Of a stretch of DNA of 53,278 nucleotides, positions 25,608 to 35,091 are shown one piece after another. Below the pieces are notes generated by a model. That model saw only the letters and a list, made by a program, of their open reading frames with translations. It searched no databases and was not told the origin of the DNA. The stretch spans positions 1 to 53,278 of the forward strand of contig JANWWN010000017.1 of the NCBI GenBank assembly GCA_025055435.1, written 5' to 3'. Positions within the stretch are counted from its first letter, which is position 1, and the number at the start of each line of letters is the position of its first letter. The translations under genes and the position numbers were made by a program. The DNA comes from Cyclobacteriaceae bacterium. GTDB taxonomy: Bacteria > Bacteroidota > Bacteroidia > Cytophagales > Cyclobacteriaceae.

Positions 25608-26867
25608 CTATTCAAAAATGCGGTAACGACCGTTATTGAAAACGGCTATGGTTTTTCCCTTTACTTTCTTTCCCCACCAGGGCGAATTTTTCGACTTACT
25701 CTTGTTGGTTGTTTCGTCCAGCGTCCACTCCGCACCGGGGTCGAACAAGGTAAGATTTGCCTTTTCGCCTTCCTCAATAACCGGCTGTTGAAGCCCCAGC
25801 ACTTTTCGTGGGTTGATCGCAATTTTTTCAATCAGCACATCCCATGGAATTACCGATGAAAGCTCGGACAAATTACTTCCTGTGGTCTGCAAGCTGATGA
25901 TGCCAGCCTCAGCATGATCGAATTCTACCATTTTGCTTTCCTCGTCCTGTGGTACGTGACCGGAGCAAATTACATCAATGGTTCCGTCCTGCAAACCGCG
26001 TATAAGGGCATCGTTATCCCGTTTCTGACGCAACGGCGGATTTACCTTATAGTTGGTATCGAACGATTCGAGCAGTGAATCATCCAGCAACGGCTGATAT
26101 GCCGCCACATCGCAGGTTACGGCAAGTTTTTTACGGGCTGTGCGCAACAGGCTAACTGCCCGCGCAGTAGAAATCCGTGAAATGTGTAATCTTCCACCCG
26201 CATAACCTAACAGTTTCAGGTTTCTGCTCAACGCAATTTCCTCCGCCAGTGCAGGCATGCCTTTTAAACCCAGGCGGGCACTAACAGGGCTTTCGTTCAT
26301 CTGACCATAAAGATTCAGCCAGATGTCTTCCGGATGATCCACCAATAAGCCGTTAAAGGCCTGCAGGTATTGCAGAGTTTTCAGAAAAATATCCGTGTTC
26401 CAGATGGTCTTCAGTCCGTCAGTAAACCCGATGGCTCCCGCATGATGCAGGTCCATCATTTCAGTAAAGTCTTCGCCCCTGGTATTTCGGGTAACTGCAG
26501 CCAGCACATGCATTTGTACCAGCCTGCCGGCATTGCCGCGAAGAAAGTAATTCACATCGTCTTTGGTCTGAACAACAGGCTGTGTGTTGGGGAGGACGGC
26601 CAGCTCGGTAAAACCACCGGCCATGGCAGCCTGCGCAAGCGACTCAAGGTCTTCTTTCTGCTCGAAGCCCGGCTCACCCGACTGCGTACCCAGGTCGAAC
26701 CAGCCCGGGCTTAGCAGCATACCTTCCGCCTGAATGATGCGATCAGCTTCGGAAGTTTTTGTGCTGACATCGGCTATACGACCGTTTTCTATAAGTATGT
26801 TTCGTGTTTTTTGATGCGCTGAAGAATTCGGGTCGATGATTTTAGCCGATTGAATGAGAATCTTCAT
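25608..26867 (-). CDS. Dihydroorotase-like protein lacking metal ligands (419 aa)
   Basis: The overall amidohydrolase/TIM-barrel fold of dihydroorotase is seen from MKILIQSAKIIDP to the C-terminal strand. But the motif normally DxHxHxREPG reads DLGTQSGEPG (about residue 57), so both zinc His and the Arg that binds substrate are lost. The later DHAPH motif reads SGHVPQ, also degenerate. Such inactive DHOase paralogues in other bacteria serve as structural partners of aspartate carbamoyltransferase. The start ATG at 26867 is used. It lies next to the BatA protein and DUF4199 genes, a linkage seen in other Bacteroidota as far as I recall. It should not be counted as an active PyrC. Confidence 0.85.
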   Translation of the reverse strand: MKILIQSAKIIDPNSSAHQKTRNILIENGRIADVSTKTSEADRIIQAEGMLLSPGWFDLGTQSGEPGFEQKEDLESLAQAAMAGGFTELAVLPNTQPVVQTKDDVNYFLRGNAGRLVQMHVLAAVTRNTRGEDFTEMMDLHHAGAIGFTDGLKTIWNTDIFLKTLQYLQAFNGLLVDHPEDIWLNLYGQMNESPVSARLGLKGMPALAEEIALSRNLKLLGYAGGRLHISRISTARAVSLLRTARKKLAVTCDVAAYQPLLDDSLLESFDTNYKVNPPLRQKRDNDALIRGLQDGTIDVICSGHVPQDEESKMVEFDHAEAGIISLQTTGSNLSELSSVIPWDVLIEKIAINPRKVLGLQQPVIEEGEKANLTLFDPGAEWTLDETTNKSKSKNSPWWGKKVKGKTIAVFNNGRYRIFE

Positions 26868-26911
26868 AGGAATGCTGCAGCAAAGAAACAACTTTTTTCA
26901 TCAACAGCCTT

Positions 26912-28909
26912 TCACCGCCAAAACCGGATAAGTAATATTTCCGTCAGTAAAAAAATCAGCGACAAAATCAGGGCATGTCGCCACAGCGGAGTACCCAGGT
27001 ACTGTGCCCGGAAAGTTTTGCCGAAATCACCGGCCGATGTACCGGATATAAACTGTACATGATACGGATTACTCAGGGCCTCCATAAGCGAAGCCTCCGT
27101 GTGTTGTTCGGGTTCGGACTCGCGCCGGTCGGGATTAAAGGCCAGTAAGGCAAGCGTATCCGATTGATGAAGCGCAAAATAAAATCCCGGTGTAAGCGCA
27201 AAACGGGGAAGCTCCAGCACAAACCGGCCATCGCGCATTCTTTGGTCCGGAATAAAATCCTGTTCGCCCGATAACCGAATGGTAGCCGGGGTGTTTAAAC
27301 TGTCAGGACGAACAGTAAGTTGGGTTTCGGTCAAGGAATAATACGGCCTCAGCTCCGCCTTTTTCCCGGTGATTGCCAGGCGATACATAACCGGAAGAAA
27401 AAGGAAATGGTTACCAAAATCTGTATAAGCCGGTTGCAGCGATGTGGCCAGCAGATACAGGTTGCCGTTTCCTTTACGAAAACGGGAAAGCAGTGGCTGG
27501 TTGTTTTTTAGTTTAATCAATGCCGACCGGTCATTGCCCCAATCCATTACTCGTTTTGCCTGAAACAACACCATCCTGTTAGTAGCTTCTTCCACAATAT
27601 GCTGAAAAAACGGACTGCGAAAGTCCGGTGATTCGATTTCCAATTTTTCATTTTCGGAAGCCGGACCCACGGGCCGGTCTGTAAGCTCCCGCAGCAACTC
27701 AAACGATTGGGCAGGAGCCGGTATAACCAACAAAGACCCACCATTTCGTACATAATCGTTCAGCGACTGAATTAAAGCTGCAGACGGGCGGCTTACTTCA
27801 TTGATTACGACCAAATCGGCCGACTGAACAATAGCTAAATTTAAATTAGCCGTGCCGAATGATTTAAAGTGAAATACTTTCGGATTACCGAAAACCGTCT
27901 GTATATAACGCGTTGAACCGGATTCTGTAATTTCAACGACACGAATCCTTTCGGTGCGGTTCAGGGCAAGATATAGCTGGTTATCGAAAGTAACGGGAAA
28001 GTCATTAAACCGGACTTCCGCCTTGCTGAAGGCCGGCAAAGCCGATGGTAAACTGAAGGAAACAGTAGCCGATGCGGAGGCGGGCACCGAAACAATCGTT
28101 GAGCCCACCTGAATGTCGTTTATCAAGAGCTTGACCGAAAGTTGTTCAGCTGTCTGCAAACCCGTATTTCGGATTCGGACGTTGAGCACGTTGCGTTCTC
28201 CTTCCAAAAGAAAAGGCGTCTCAAGCCATGCTGTGTCCGCATAAACGTTGGCCGATGACTGGAGTGGCAGTCGCAGCAGGTAAACATGACGGGTAGTATC
28301 GGGAAATATATCGCCATCGATTTGACCTGCTGTTGATTTTTGAAAATCGGAAAACAAATAAAAGTCTCCACCCGTTTTCGTATCGTGCATGCGCGTTGCA
28401 ATTTCCTTCAGCGATCGCCCAACCGGTGACAACCGAATACCGGATAATAAATCCAGAAATTCAGTTTTCGATTTCATTGAATTGGAAAATGGCGCAAAGT
28501 CGTTCGTAATTAAACGATAGCGGGTATCGGGTGGAAATACCTCGGTAAGTTGGCGCGCATACTGCATGGCTGCATCCAGAGCCCGTTCTTTTTCGGCTAC
28601 GGGTGCCGACATGCTCAGTGAGTTATCGATGTAAATTGTTACCGAACGCGTATCGGTTACCTGTTGGCCGGCAGGAATAAACGGCTGGGCAAAAGCCATA
28701 ACCAGAAAGAAAAGAAACAGCAGCCGCGCAGCAAGTATGAGTAAATGTTTGAGTTTTTGACGCGAAGCCGTGGCCTGTTGCACCTGGCGCAAAAAGCGAT
28801 TGGATGAAAAATAAACCCGCTGGGTTTTACGAAAACTGAACAGGTGTACAATTATCGGAATGGCCAGAGCCGTCAATGCCCACAAAAATGCCGGATTCAC
28901 AAAACTCAT
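26912..28909 (-). CDS. BatA domain / von Willebrand factor A-like membrane protein (665 aa)
   Basis: The N-terminal BatA domain (about 1-78) starts MSFVNPAFLWALTALAIPII and has two membrane helices, with HLFSFRKTQRVYFSSNRFL between them. A vWA-like domain follows, with the MIDAS-type DNSLSMS (about 93-99). The long middle is beta-rich and includes a glutamine-amidotransferase-like fold part (GSLLVIPA). A final membrane helix (about 645-662) is near the C-terminus. BatA-type proteins are found in Bacteroidota and in Bat aerotolerance operons; here no BatB-E or MoxR is present. The start at 28909 fits the hydrophobic N-terminus better than an upstream TTG. Confidence 0.85.
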   Translation of the reverse strand: MSFVNPAFLWALTALAIPIIVHLFSFRKTQRVYFSSNRFLRQVQQATASRQKLKHLLILAARLLFLFFLVMAFAQPFIPAGQQVTDTRSVTIYIDNSLSMSAPVAEKERALDAAMQYARQLTEVFPPDTRYRLITNDFAPFSNSMKSKTEFLDLLSGIRLSPVGRSLKEIATRMHDTKTGGDFYLFSDFQKSTAGQIDGDIFPDTTRHVYLLRLPLQSSANVYADTAWLETPFLLEGERNVLNVRIRNTGLQTAEQLSVKLLINDIQVGSTIVSVPASASATVSFSLPSALPAFSKAEVRFNDFPVTFDNQLYLALNRTERIRVVEITESGSTRYIQTVFGNPKVFHFKSFGTANLNLAIVQSADLVVINEVSRPSAALIQSLNDYVRNGGSLLVIPAPAQSFELLRELTDRPVGPASENEKLEIESPDFRSPFFQHIVEEATNRMVLFQAKRVMDWGNDRSALIKLKNNQPLLSRFRKGNGNLYLLATSLQPAYTDFGNHFLFLPVMYRLAITGKKAELRPYYSLTETQLTVRPDSLNTPATIRLSGEQDFIPDQRMRDGRFVLELPRFALTPGFYFALHQSDTLALLAFNPDRRESEPEQHTEASLMEALSNPYHVQFISGTSAGDFGKTFRAQYLGTPLWRHALILSLIFLLTEILLIRFWR

Positions 28910-29010
28910 GAACGCAAGGTACAAAGCATTGAAACAGCAAAGTTACCGGACAAAAAATTTTGCTTAGCGTTAGCTTACAATGAGCATTGTTGAAATACGG
29001 TTGTTTTAAC

Positions 29011-29037
29011 AAAAAAACCCTCCCCTTTCGGGGAGGG
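29011..29037 (-). terminator. Rho-independent terminator of the beta-propeller gene
   Basis: CCCTCCCC (29018-29025), loop TTTC and GGGGAGGG (29030-29037) make a perfect 8-bp G/C stem. On the minus strand it is followed by seven T (A at 29011-29017). This fits termination of the minus-strand gene that stops at 29122. A GC-rich region between (29038-29121) shows no gene. Confidence 0.8.
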
Positions 29038-29121
29038 CAACCCTCCGCAGGCATCATTGCCTCAAAGCCCTGTTGCCGGGGAAGATTTGGCTGGTAAGGG
29101 TTTGGTAAGAAGCTTTTGTTT

Positions 29122-30930
29122 TTATTGCCGCAAGTCATACCCGATGATGGTATTATCGGATTTGAGGAAGAAGAACACACCAAAATCCTCATCTACCAGG
29201 TATTCGGGTTTCTTGTCTTTGGTTATAATCTGTCCATCCGGTTTACCGGTATCTTTATTTAACCGGATGAGGCCTACACCATCATCGAGAGATGTCTGGA
29301 TATAAATGCTGTTTTTGGTTGCGGTTGTGGCATTAAATCGCTGACTCATAATGGAGGCAGCACTGCCGGCTGCACCGGTAAGTGATTTTGCATTACTGGA
29401 GGCCATCCGCTCGCTGTCTTCCACATAAAACGGTGTAGCTCCCTGCATATAACCTGCTTTGGCTGCATTGGCTGAGGCGGCCGCCATGGTGGTTACCATT
29501 ACGGCACCTGCCAGAATCTTACCTGCAATGCTGGTTCCCGGCGCTTTGTAAAAAGCATGGTACTTCACATTGCCGTCATAGTCCACTAACATTGCATTTT
29601 GATTGGACGTTAGCAATACACCTCCCTCGCGAAACTCCATCTTCGAAGGGTTTTCGTCTCCTTTAAATTCAATATCGCATACCTTCTTTGAAGTGCCGTC
29701 ACGGGTAATGAAGAACAGCTCGTTTCCGGTGCTTACTACAAACCGGTTGTTGTTTCTATCCAGGCCGGTTATCATCTGTTCTACTTTCCTGAATTTAGCC
29801 GGTTCTTTTGCAAAACCACCGTCTTTCAGGTTAACCAGACCCATTTTTACATTGGTGAGATAGAACAATGTACCATCCTGATTAAGGGCAAAAATCCGGT
29901 AGGGCGCACCGGTTTCAATATTTTTCGGCAAATGGAGCGAACCGGTGTGCAACAAAGTGTTTACTTCTCCGGTGGATGTGCCGAACACCACGCCATCGGG
30001 CTGGAAAATAAATTCCCGGATTCCCCCTTTATCCGAATACGGCTTCTTCCAAAGTTTTTGTGCAGTACCCGGATCGAATAAATTTACTTCGAATGACTTT
30101 TCTTCTTCCGAATACACCCACAAACCTTCCTTTAAAAGTTCTATACGTTTAACGGCTCCGTCCAGACTGATGGGCTTGGCCCACATCAGCGAGCCATCTT
30201 TTGCATTGATTTTAAAAATCTTGGCTTTCAAAAACGGACCGTAGGCATATACCACCTGGTTTTCTTCATCGAACAGGTACTTCAGCGTTCCGTCAGAATT
30301 GTTAAGCTTCGTGGTAAACCATTCAATCGCATTGGTGCGCAGGTTCACTACCGTCACACTTTTGGTGGTTGTCATAATGAACCGGTCATCTTCCACAACC
30401 ATACTCGTGGGTAGTCCGCCTCCGGTTAATTTTTTATCCTTCAAATCGATTAAAGCCAGCTCTTTATTGGAGCCCAGGTCATATATCCCGATGCAGGTGG
30501 CGGACTTTAACTTATTGTTGGCACCCCATATCACGAATTTGGCTTCGTCGGTAACAACATGGTAGCCGGCTGGTGCCGTCCAGTCGTATTTCTGGCTTTC
30601 AAAAACCGGTTTGCCGGTGAAATAATCCAACACCACGTAAGATGGCATTTTACCCATGGCCGTATTTTTTAGAACCACCCACGGCAAGCCTTCGATCAAG
30701 TCCATTTCATTAAGCTTAATTTTCCCCAAGTCGGTATAATCATATAGCAATTGATTTTTGTGGGCTTCAATGGCCGTGAAACCTTTTGAATGCCCCACCA
30801 ACAAAATACCGCCTGGAGCAAGGGTCCAGGTTTCCCATTTGTTAGGTAAGGTGTAGGTGTACTTAGGTTGAATGTTGGTTTGTGCCCAAAGCGGGGTACA
30901 AAGCAACCAGAGCAGGCGTAATTTTTTCAT
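29122..30930 (-). CDS. PQQ-like beta-propeller repeat protein, secreted (602 aa)
   Basis: A signal peptide (1-16, MKKLRLLWLLCTPLWA) precedes many short beta-sheet blades of the PQQ/quinoprotein-like type, for example NAIEWFTTKLNNSDGTLKYL, KDGSLMWAKPI and AQKLWKKPY. No enzyme motifs or Cys pair were seen, so PQQ binding is not implied. An unusual Ala/Gly-rich hydrophobic insert (about residues 462-495, GKILAGAVMVTTMAAASANA) could be a membrane-interacting segment or a signal-like loop. The protein stands alone with its own terminator. Function is unknown. Confidence 0.75.
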   Translation of the reverse strand: MKKLRLLWLLCTPLWAQTNIQPKYTYTLPNKWETWTLAPGGILLVGHSKGFTAIEAHKNQLLYDYTDLGKIKLNEMDLIEGLPWVVLKNTAMGKMPSYVVLDYFTGKPVFESQKYDWTAPAGYHVVTDEAKFVIWGANNKLKSATCIGIYDLGSNKELALIDLKDKKLTGGGLPTSMVVEDDRFIMTTTKSVTVVNLRTNAIEWFTTKLNNSDGTLKYLFDEENQVVYAYGPFLKAKIFKINAKDGSLMWAKPISLDGAVKRIELLKEGLWVYSEEEKSFEVNLFDPGTAQKLWKKPYSDKGGIREFIFQPDGVVFGTSTGEVNTLLHTGSLHLPKNIETGAPYRIFALNQDGTLFYLTNVKMGLVNLKDGGFAKEPAKFRKVEQMITGLDRNNNRFVVSTGNELFFITRDGTSKKVCDIEFKGDENPSKMEFREGGVLLTSNQNAMLVDYDGNVKYHAFYKAPGTSIAGKILAGAVMVTTMAAASANAAKAGYMQGATPFYVEDSERMASSNAKSLTGAAGSAASIMSQRFNATTATKNSIYIQTSLDDGVGLIRLNKDTGKPDGQIITKDKKPEYLVDEDFGVFFFLKSDNTIIGYDLRQ

Positions 30931-31028
30931 GGCTTTGAGGTTTACTATTCAAAAGCCAAGTTGCTCCAGGTTACCTGTTGTTTTAATACACGAAAATAAG
31001 GAATGGGGTACCTGAAAAAAGGTAAAGT

Positions 31029-31679
31029 TCAGTTGAGCAGTCCCTCGGTGATAGCCATGCGAATCAACTCGGCCGAATTGCGGGCATTGAGTTTTTTAAG
31101 CAGGTTTTTGCGATGCGTTTCGACCGTTCCGGGTGAAAGATGAAGGCGATCGGCTATTTCTTTACTGGAAATGCCCTCAGCAATCAGCTGTAAAACTTCA
31201 CGTTCGCGCTGAGTAAGCAACGCCAGTAATTTTACATTCGACTCTCTTTTTACTGTCAGCGGCGTTACCTCCAGCATGGATTCGGTAAGCTGACTGGAGT
31301 AGAATTTTGTTCCCTGCTTTACCATCTGCAAACCGGTAAGAAATTCCTGACGCGGGGCATTTTTAACGATGTATCCGGCAATACCCATTTTTACCATTTT
31401 CTGCACCAGCGCTTTTTCGTGATGGAAGGTGAGTATGACAATTTTATAACCCGGATTTTGGGCCAGCAGCTTTTCCGTGCATTGCAACCCGTTCATACCC
31501 GGCATCTCCAGGTCCATTAAAATAATGTCCGGTTTTAGGATTGGAATTTTTTTCATCGCCTCTTCTCCGGAGTTGGCGTAACCGATTACCTCCCAATCAC
31601 CGCTGCTTTCCACCAATGAGATGATTCCATCAATCACCAACTGATGGTCATCAACCAGATATAAAGTGCTCTTTTTCAT
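31029..31679 (-). CDS. NarL/LuxR-type response regulator (216 aa)
   Basis: The N-terminal receiver domain (about 4-120) has LVDDHQLV (acidic pocket), phospho-acceptor Asp56 in ILMDLEMPGMNG and Lys in GYIVKNAP. The C-terminal LuxR-type helix-turn-helix (150-210) reads LTQREREVLQLIAEGISSKE and IADRLHLSPGTVETHRKNLL. The gene follows the histidine kinase at 31685 by five bases, so they form a pair. The Bacteroidota partner pathway is unknown. Confidence 0.94.
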   Translation of the reverse strand: MKKSTLYLVDDHQLVIDGIISLVESSGDWEVIGYANSGEEAMKKIPILKPDIILMDLEMPGMNGLQCTEKLLAQNPGYKIVILTFHHEKALVQKMVKMGIAGYIVKNAPRQEFLTGLQMVKQGTKFYSSQLTESMLEVTPLTVKRESNVKLLALLTQREREVLQLIAEGISSKEIADRLHLSPGTVETHRKNLLKKLNARNSAELIRMAITEGLLN

Positions 31680-31684
31680 CTTTA

Positions 31685-33640
31685 CTAAATAGGTACAGTA
31701 ACGGTTACCAGCGTGCCCGACTTGCCGTTTTGCTCGAACAACACCGTGCCCTTCACCCCCTCCACGCGGCTGCGGATGTTCATCAGGCCATGTCCGCTCT
31801 GTGCCGCCTGCGCATCGAAACCTACGCCATTGTCCTCTACAGTAAGGCGAAGTTTATCTTTCATTTTAAAAAGGTTAACGGATACCTGACTGGCCTGAGC
31901 ATGACGAATAATGTTATTAACCAGCTCTTGTACCACCCGAAACAAGGTAAGTTCGGTTTTGGCATCAAACCGATCGGTGGCCAGATGGTGATGGAACGTA
32001 CACTGCACGGATGTGTTGGAAAATGTCCGTGCCAAAAGGTCGGTTATGGCGGGCACCAAACCCAGTTCGGTTAATGAGCGTGGCATCATGTCGTGTGATA
32101 ATGTCCGAACTTCAGATGCGGTTTTGCGCAGGTTATCCGAAAGTGAGCTAACGATGGTTTTGAGTTCAGAACCATGAGCTCTATGTTTTGCCGACTCGAG
32201 CTGGAGAATAACCCCGCTGAGCTGCTGGCCTATGCCATCGTGCAGGTCGCGTGCTATGCGTTGCCGCTCCTCTTCGGTGGCCTGCAATACTGCATCCAGG
32301 CGAAGTTGTTTTTCCTTCAATAACAGTTGTTGTTCACGCGCCCGTTGACGAGCACGGAAGAATAAGAACCCGATGACACCCAACAGGGATAAAATAATCA
32401 CCGCAGCTGTCAGGATGATATTTTGATTACGATGACGCGCTAACATCAGGTTATTGTGTTCAATGAGCAGCTTCTGATCCAGTATTTGCCGTTCTTTTTC
32501 GGCTGTTTCGTATTTCACTTCCATCTCGGCAACGCTTTCGGCATTTCGCTTTGAAAATTTCTGCTCGAGTACTTCCTGTTGTTTATTGCCGTAATACCTG
32601 CCTTTCTGTGTATCACCAACGGTGTAATAATAAGCTGAAGCATACCGATACACATCCGATGCATAAAATTCCAGCTCGGGCTTCTGCTCTATCAAAGCAA
32701 AGCACTTCTGAAGTAACGGCAATGCCTTTTCCGGTTTTCTCATGTTTAAATAAACCCCTGCTGCTGCCGAATTGATGTTCATCAAAAATTTATCGGGCAG
32801 TTTAATGGATGGGTCATGGTTCAGGATTTCGAGGTTAAACCGCTGTGCTTCATCATACCGGTTCATGGCAGCCAGTGTATTGGCCATGTTACCTGCCAAA
32901 TCATAGTACTGTCGTAAAAATTTTCGCTCAAGCGCAAGTTGTAAACCTTTGCGGTAGATCTCTTCAGCCTCCCTGTATTTCTTCTGATGATATAAGCAAA
33001 TGCCTATGTTGTTGTACGAAGTTGCCGCCTGCGCAAGCAGAGCCGGATCGCTCAACCGAATTTGCAGCGCTTCGCGATGATACTCCAGTGCTTTATCGTA
33101 AAGCCCCAACTCCTGATAAATCAAACCGATATTATTCAGCGGTGTACTTTGTGGAATCTGTTTTGATTTCTCCAGTTGCCGGTTGCGTTCGTTAACCAGG
33201 AGAAATAAGTCGAGTGCCGTTTGAAAATACCCCCGGTTCCAGTTGTTCAGGCCTAATCCGTTGAGAAACTTTACCTCCAGATCGTTGAATTGATGGTTGC
33301 GGCTTAGCTGCAAACCTTTTTCGAAATAGAATCGTGCCGAATCGGCCGAACCTGTAACATCATAATAAACGGCTTTAACATAGGTAGCATGGGTTTGAAG
33401 ATAAGGATTATGTTTCCCAACAAGTAGTTGCCGGGCTTCTTCCAGATGTTGCCAGGCTGTTTTTGAATTGCTGAAAATAGCTTGAAAGGCAAGTTGCAAC
33501 AGCGCTGTAACTTTGACCGAATCATCGGAGGCGGTCTGCGCGAGTTTTTCCAGGCTGTCGGTCTTCACGCCCTGTGCACACGCAACATGCGAAGCATAAA
33601 ACAGTAGAGCGGCAAATGCAGCCGGGCGCAAGCAAATCAT
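31685..33640 (-). CDS. TPR-containing sensor histidine kinase, HisKA_3 type (651 aa)
   Basis: Signal peptide (MICLRPAAFAALLFYASHVA), then about seven TPR repeats (35-370; for example YNNIGICLYHQKKYREAEEI and ALEYHREALQIRL) in the periplasm, a single membrane helix near 405-425, and the kinase core. The phospho-acceptor His is in RIARDLHDGIGQQL, at about residue 467, and the ATPase domain has NNIIRHAQA, DNGVGF and GHGLMNI. ATG at 33640 is used; an in-frame TTG further up would add eight residues. Such kinases are common in Bacteroidota, usually followed by a LuxR-type regulator, as here. Confidence 0.9.
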   Translation of the reverse strand: MICLRPAAFAALLFYASHVACAQGVKTDSLEKLAQTASDDSVKVTALLQLAFQAIFSNSKTAWQHLEEARQLLVGKHNPYLQTHATYVKAVYYDVTGSADSARFYFEKGLQLSRNHQFNDLEVKFLNGLGLNNWNRGYFQTALDLFLLVNERNRQLEKSKQIPQSTPLNNIGLIYQELGLYDKALEYHREALQIRLSDPALLAQAATSYNNIGICLYHQKKYREAEEIYRKGLQLALERKFLRQYYDLAGNMANTLAAMNRYDEAQRFNLEILNHDPSIKLPDKFLMNINSAAAGVYLNMRKPEKALPLLQKCFALIEQKPELEFYASDVYRYASAYYYTVGDTQKGRYYGNKQQEVLEQKFSKRNAESVAEMEVKYETAEKERQILDQKLLIEHNNLMLARHRNQNIILTAAVIILSLLGVIGFLFFRARQRAREQQLLLKEKQLRLDAVLQATEEERQRIARDLHDGIGQQLSGVILQLESAKHRAHGSELKTIVSSLSDNLRKTASEVRTLSHDMMPRSLTELGLVPAITDLLARTFSNTSVQCTFHHHLATDRFDAKTELTLFRVVQELVNNIIRHAQASQVSVNLFKMKDKLRLTVEDNGVGFDAQAAQSGHGLMNIRSRVEGVKGTVLFEQNGKSGTLVTVTVPI

Positions 33641-33699
33641 ACCAGCCAATAAATGCTTATGCAAGCAAGATAATTATTTAAAAAAAGATAAACTACTCT

Positions 33700-35028
33700 T
33701 CAGTCGCGGGTAAGTTCGGTGAATACAATTCCGTATGTTTTCAGTTCCTGAAGTATGGGTTTGTACAATTCGGTGAACACGGGAATAGCAACTCCACGGG
33801 TTGTTATCCGGCCTTCCAGTAAAAGCCGCGCGGCCATGCCCATCGGAAGCCCCACGGTTTTGGCCATGGCAGTGTGTGTGGCATCCGTTCCGGTAACCGC
33901 AAGTGACGACTGGATTTCACCGGGCTTTCCGTTTTTGTCATACCGAAAGCGGTGCCACATCACAATCATATCTTTATCATCCGGGTTCAGAGCCCATTTT
34001 TTATTCAGGATGTGCTCGGTAATCTGTGCCGGTGTGCCCTGCTTCAGACCAATAGGTTCATGACTGAAAAATCCGCTCCAGCGCAATCGATGCATCTCCG
34101 GGCTTTGTAACGACAAACCAAAAAATTTTGCAAGTCGCTCTTCTGCCGGAAGCGGGCCGGAAGGAAGGTAAAGCTCGGTGAAGCCGGTGTGCGTCAAGCC
34201 CTCACAGTTCAGGCTGTAGGAATCATCGCATACACCCAGTTGAGCCAGGATATGCCATGCCGCACAAAATCCATGATTGCGCAGGGTGCCGCGCAACAGG
34301 GTTTTTACTTCGCTAAGCCCGTATAATTCCCGGTACTGCAGGGAGTCGCGGTTGGCATATCCTTCAAAGTCGCCATAATTCGGTACCTGAACAGGCGTAA
34401 CTCTTTTAAATAGCTGGGTATAGGGAATGAACCGGATTTGTCCATCTTCCAGGTAGCGTGCCGTGCCTTGCCCGGCCATGACCACATTACGCGGATTCCA
34501 GGTGAATTTGTATCGCCAGGGATTCCCGGGGTCGGTATCGGGTGCAATCAGTCCGCCGGTAAACGACTCAAAAGAAGTAACCGTTCCGCCTTCGCTTTGA
34601 ATGCGATGAATGATTTCCATGGCGCTCATGTGGTCAATGCCCGGATCAAGTCCGCATTCATTCAGAAAAAGAAGGCCACTATCGTATGCCTGCTGATGCA
34701 AAGCCTTCATCTCAGGAGAAACATAACTTGCTGTAATGAGATGCTTTTTGTGTGCCAGACAGTGTTTCGCAACGCGCACATGCAGATGGGCTGGTAGCAG
34801 CGATATCACCATATCGCTTTGGCGGATTACCTCAGCGCTGTTTGCTTCATCTTCAATGGTGAAGCTGATGGCTTCGCCTTTTTCACGCCCGCCAATGCGT
34901 TGCCGGGCCTGCCCGAGGTTCATGTCCCCAACGATTATTTTCCATCCGTGTGAAACCGCCTTATCAAGAAGGTAATCAATTAAAGCAGAAGATGAGCGGC
35001 CGGCACCCAGTACTAAAATGGTTTGCAT
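33700..35028 (-). CDS. Saccharopine dehydrogenase-like oxidoreductase (442 aa)
   Basis: The N-terminal Rossmann motif VLGAGRSSSALIDYLL binds NAD(P)H, and the remainder matches the saccharopine dehydrogenase/lysine-ketoglutarate reductase-like fold: NECGLDPGIDHMSAMEII, ESFTGGLIAP and a C-terminal SDH-type domain with GLPMGMAARLLLEG. In fungi and animals the enzyme acts in lysine metabolism; in Bacteroidota it may degrade lysine. The neighbouring genes do not belong to that pathway. It diverges from the cytidine deaminase gene. Confidence 0.82.
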   Translation of the reverse strand: MQTILVLGAGRSSSALIDYLLDKAVSHGWKIIVGDMNLGQARQRIGGREKGEAISFTIEDEANSAEVIRQSDMVISLLPAHLHVRVAKHCLAHKKHLITASYVSPEMKALHQQAYDSGLLFLNECGLDPGIDHMSAMEIIHRIQSEGGTVTSFESFTGGLIAPDTDPGNPWRYKFTWNPRNVVMAGQGTARYLEDGQIRFIPYTQLFKRVTPVQVPNYGDFEGYANRDSLQYRELYGLSEVKTLLRGTLRNHGFCAAWHILAQLGVCDDSYSLNCEGLTHTGFTELYLPSGPLPAEERLAKFFGLSLQSPEMHRLRWSGFFSHEPIGLKQGTPAQITEHILNKKWALNPDDKDMIVMWHRFRYDKNGKPGEIQSSLAVTGTDATHTAMAKTVGLPMGMAARLLLEGRITTRGVAIPVFTELYKPILQELKTYGIVFTELTRD

Positions 35029-35091
35029 ACTTTATCAGCTAACAGCCGCAAGTTGAAAATTTTTTAACTTTCTCAAACCAAAGCGCCTGTT

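Noticed and set aside
35065-35072. Promoter of cdd (TAACTTTC)
   Set aside because: The -7 match has one mismatch and no TTG is found at the right distance upstream.
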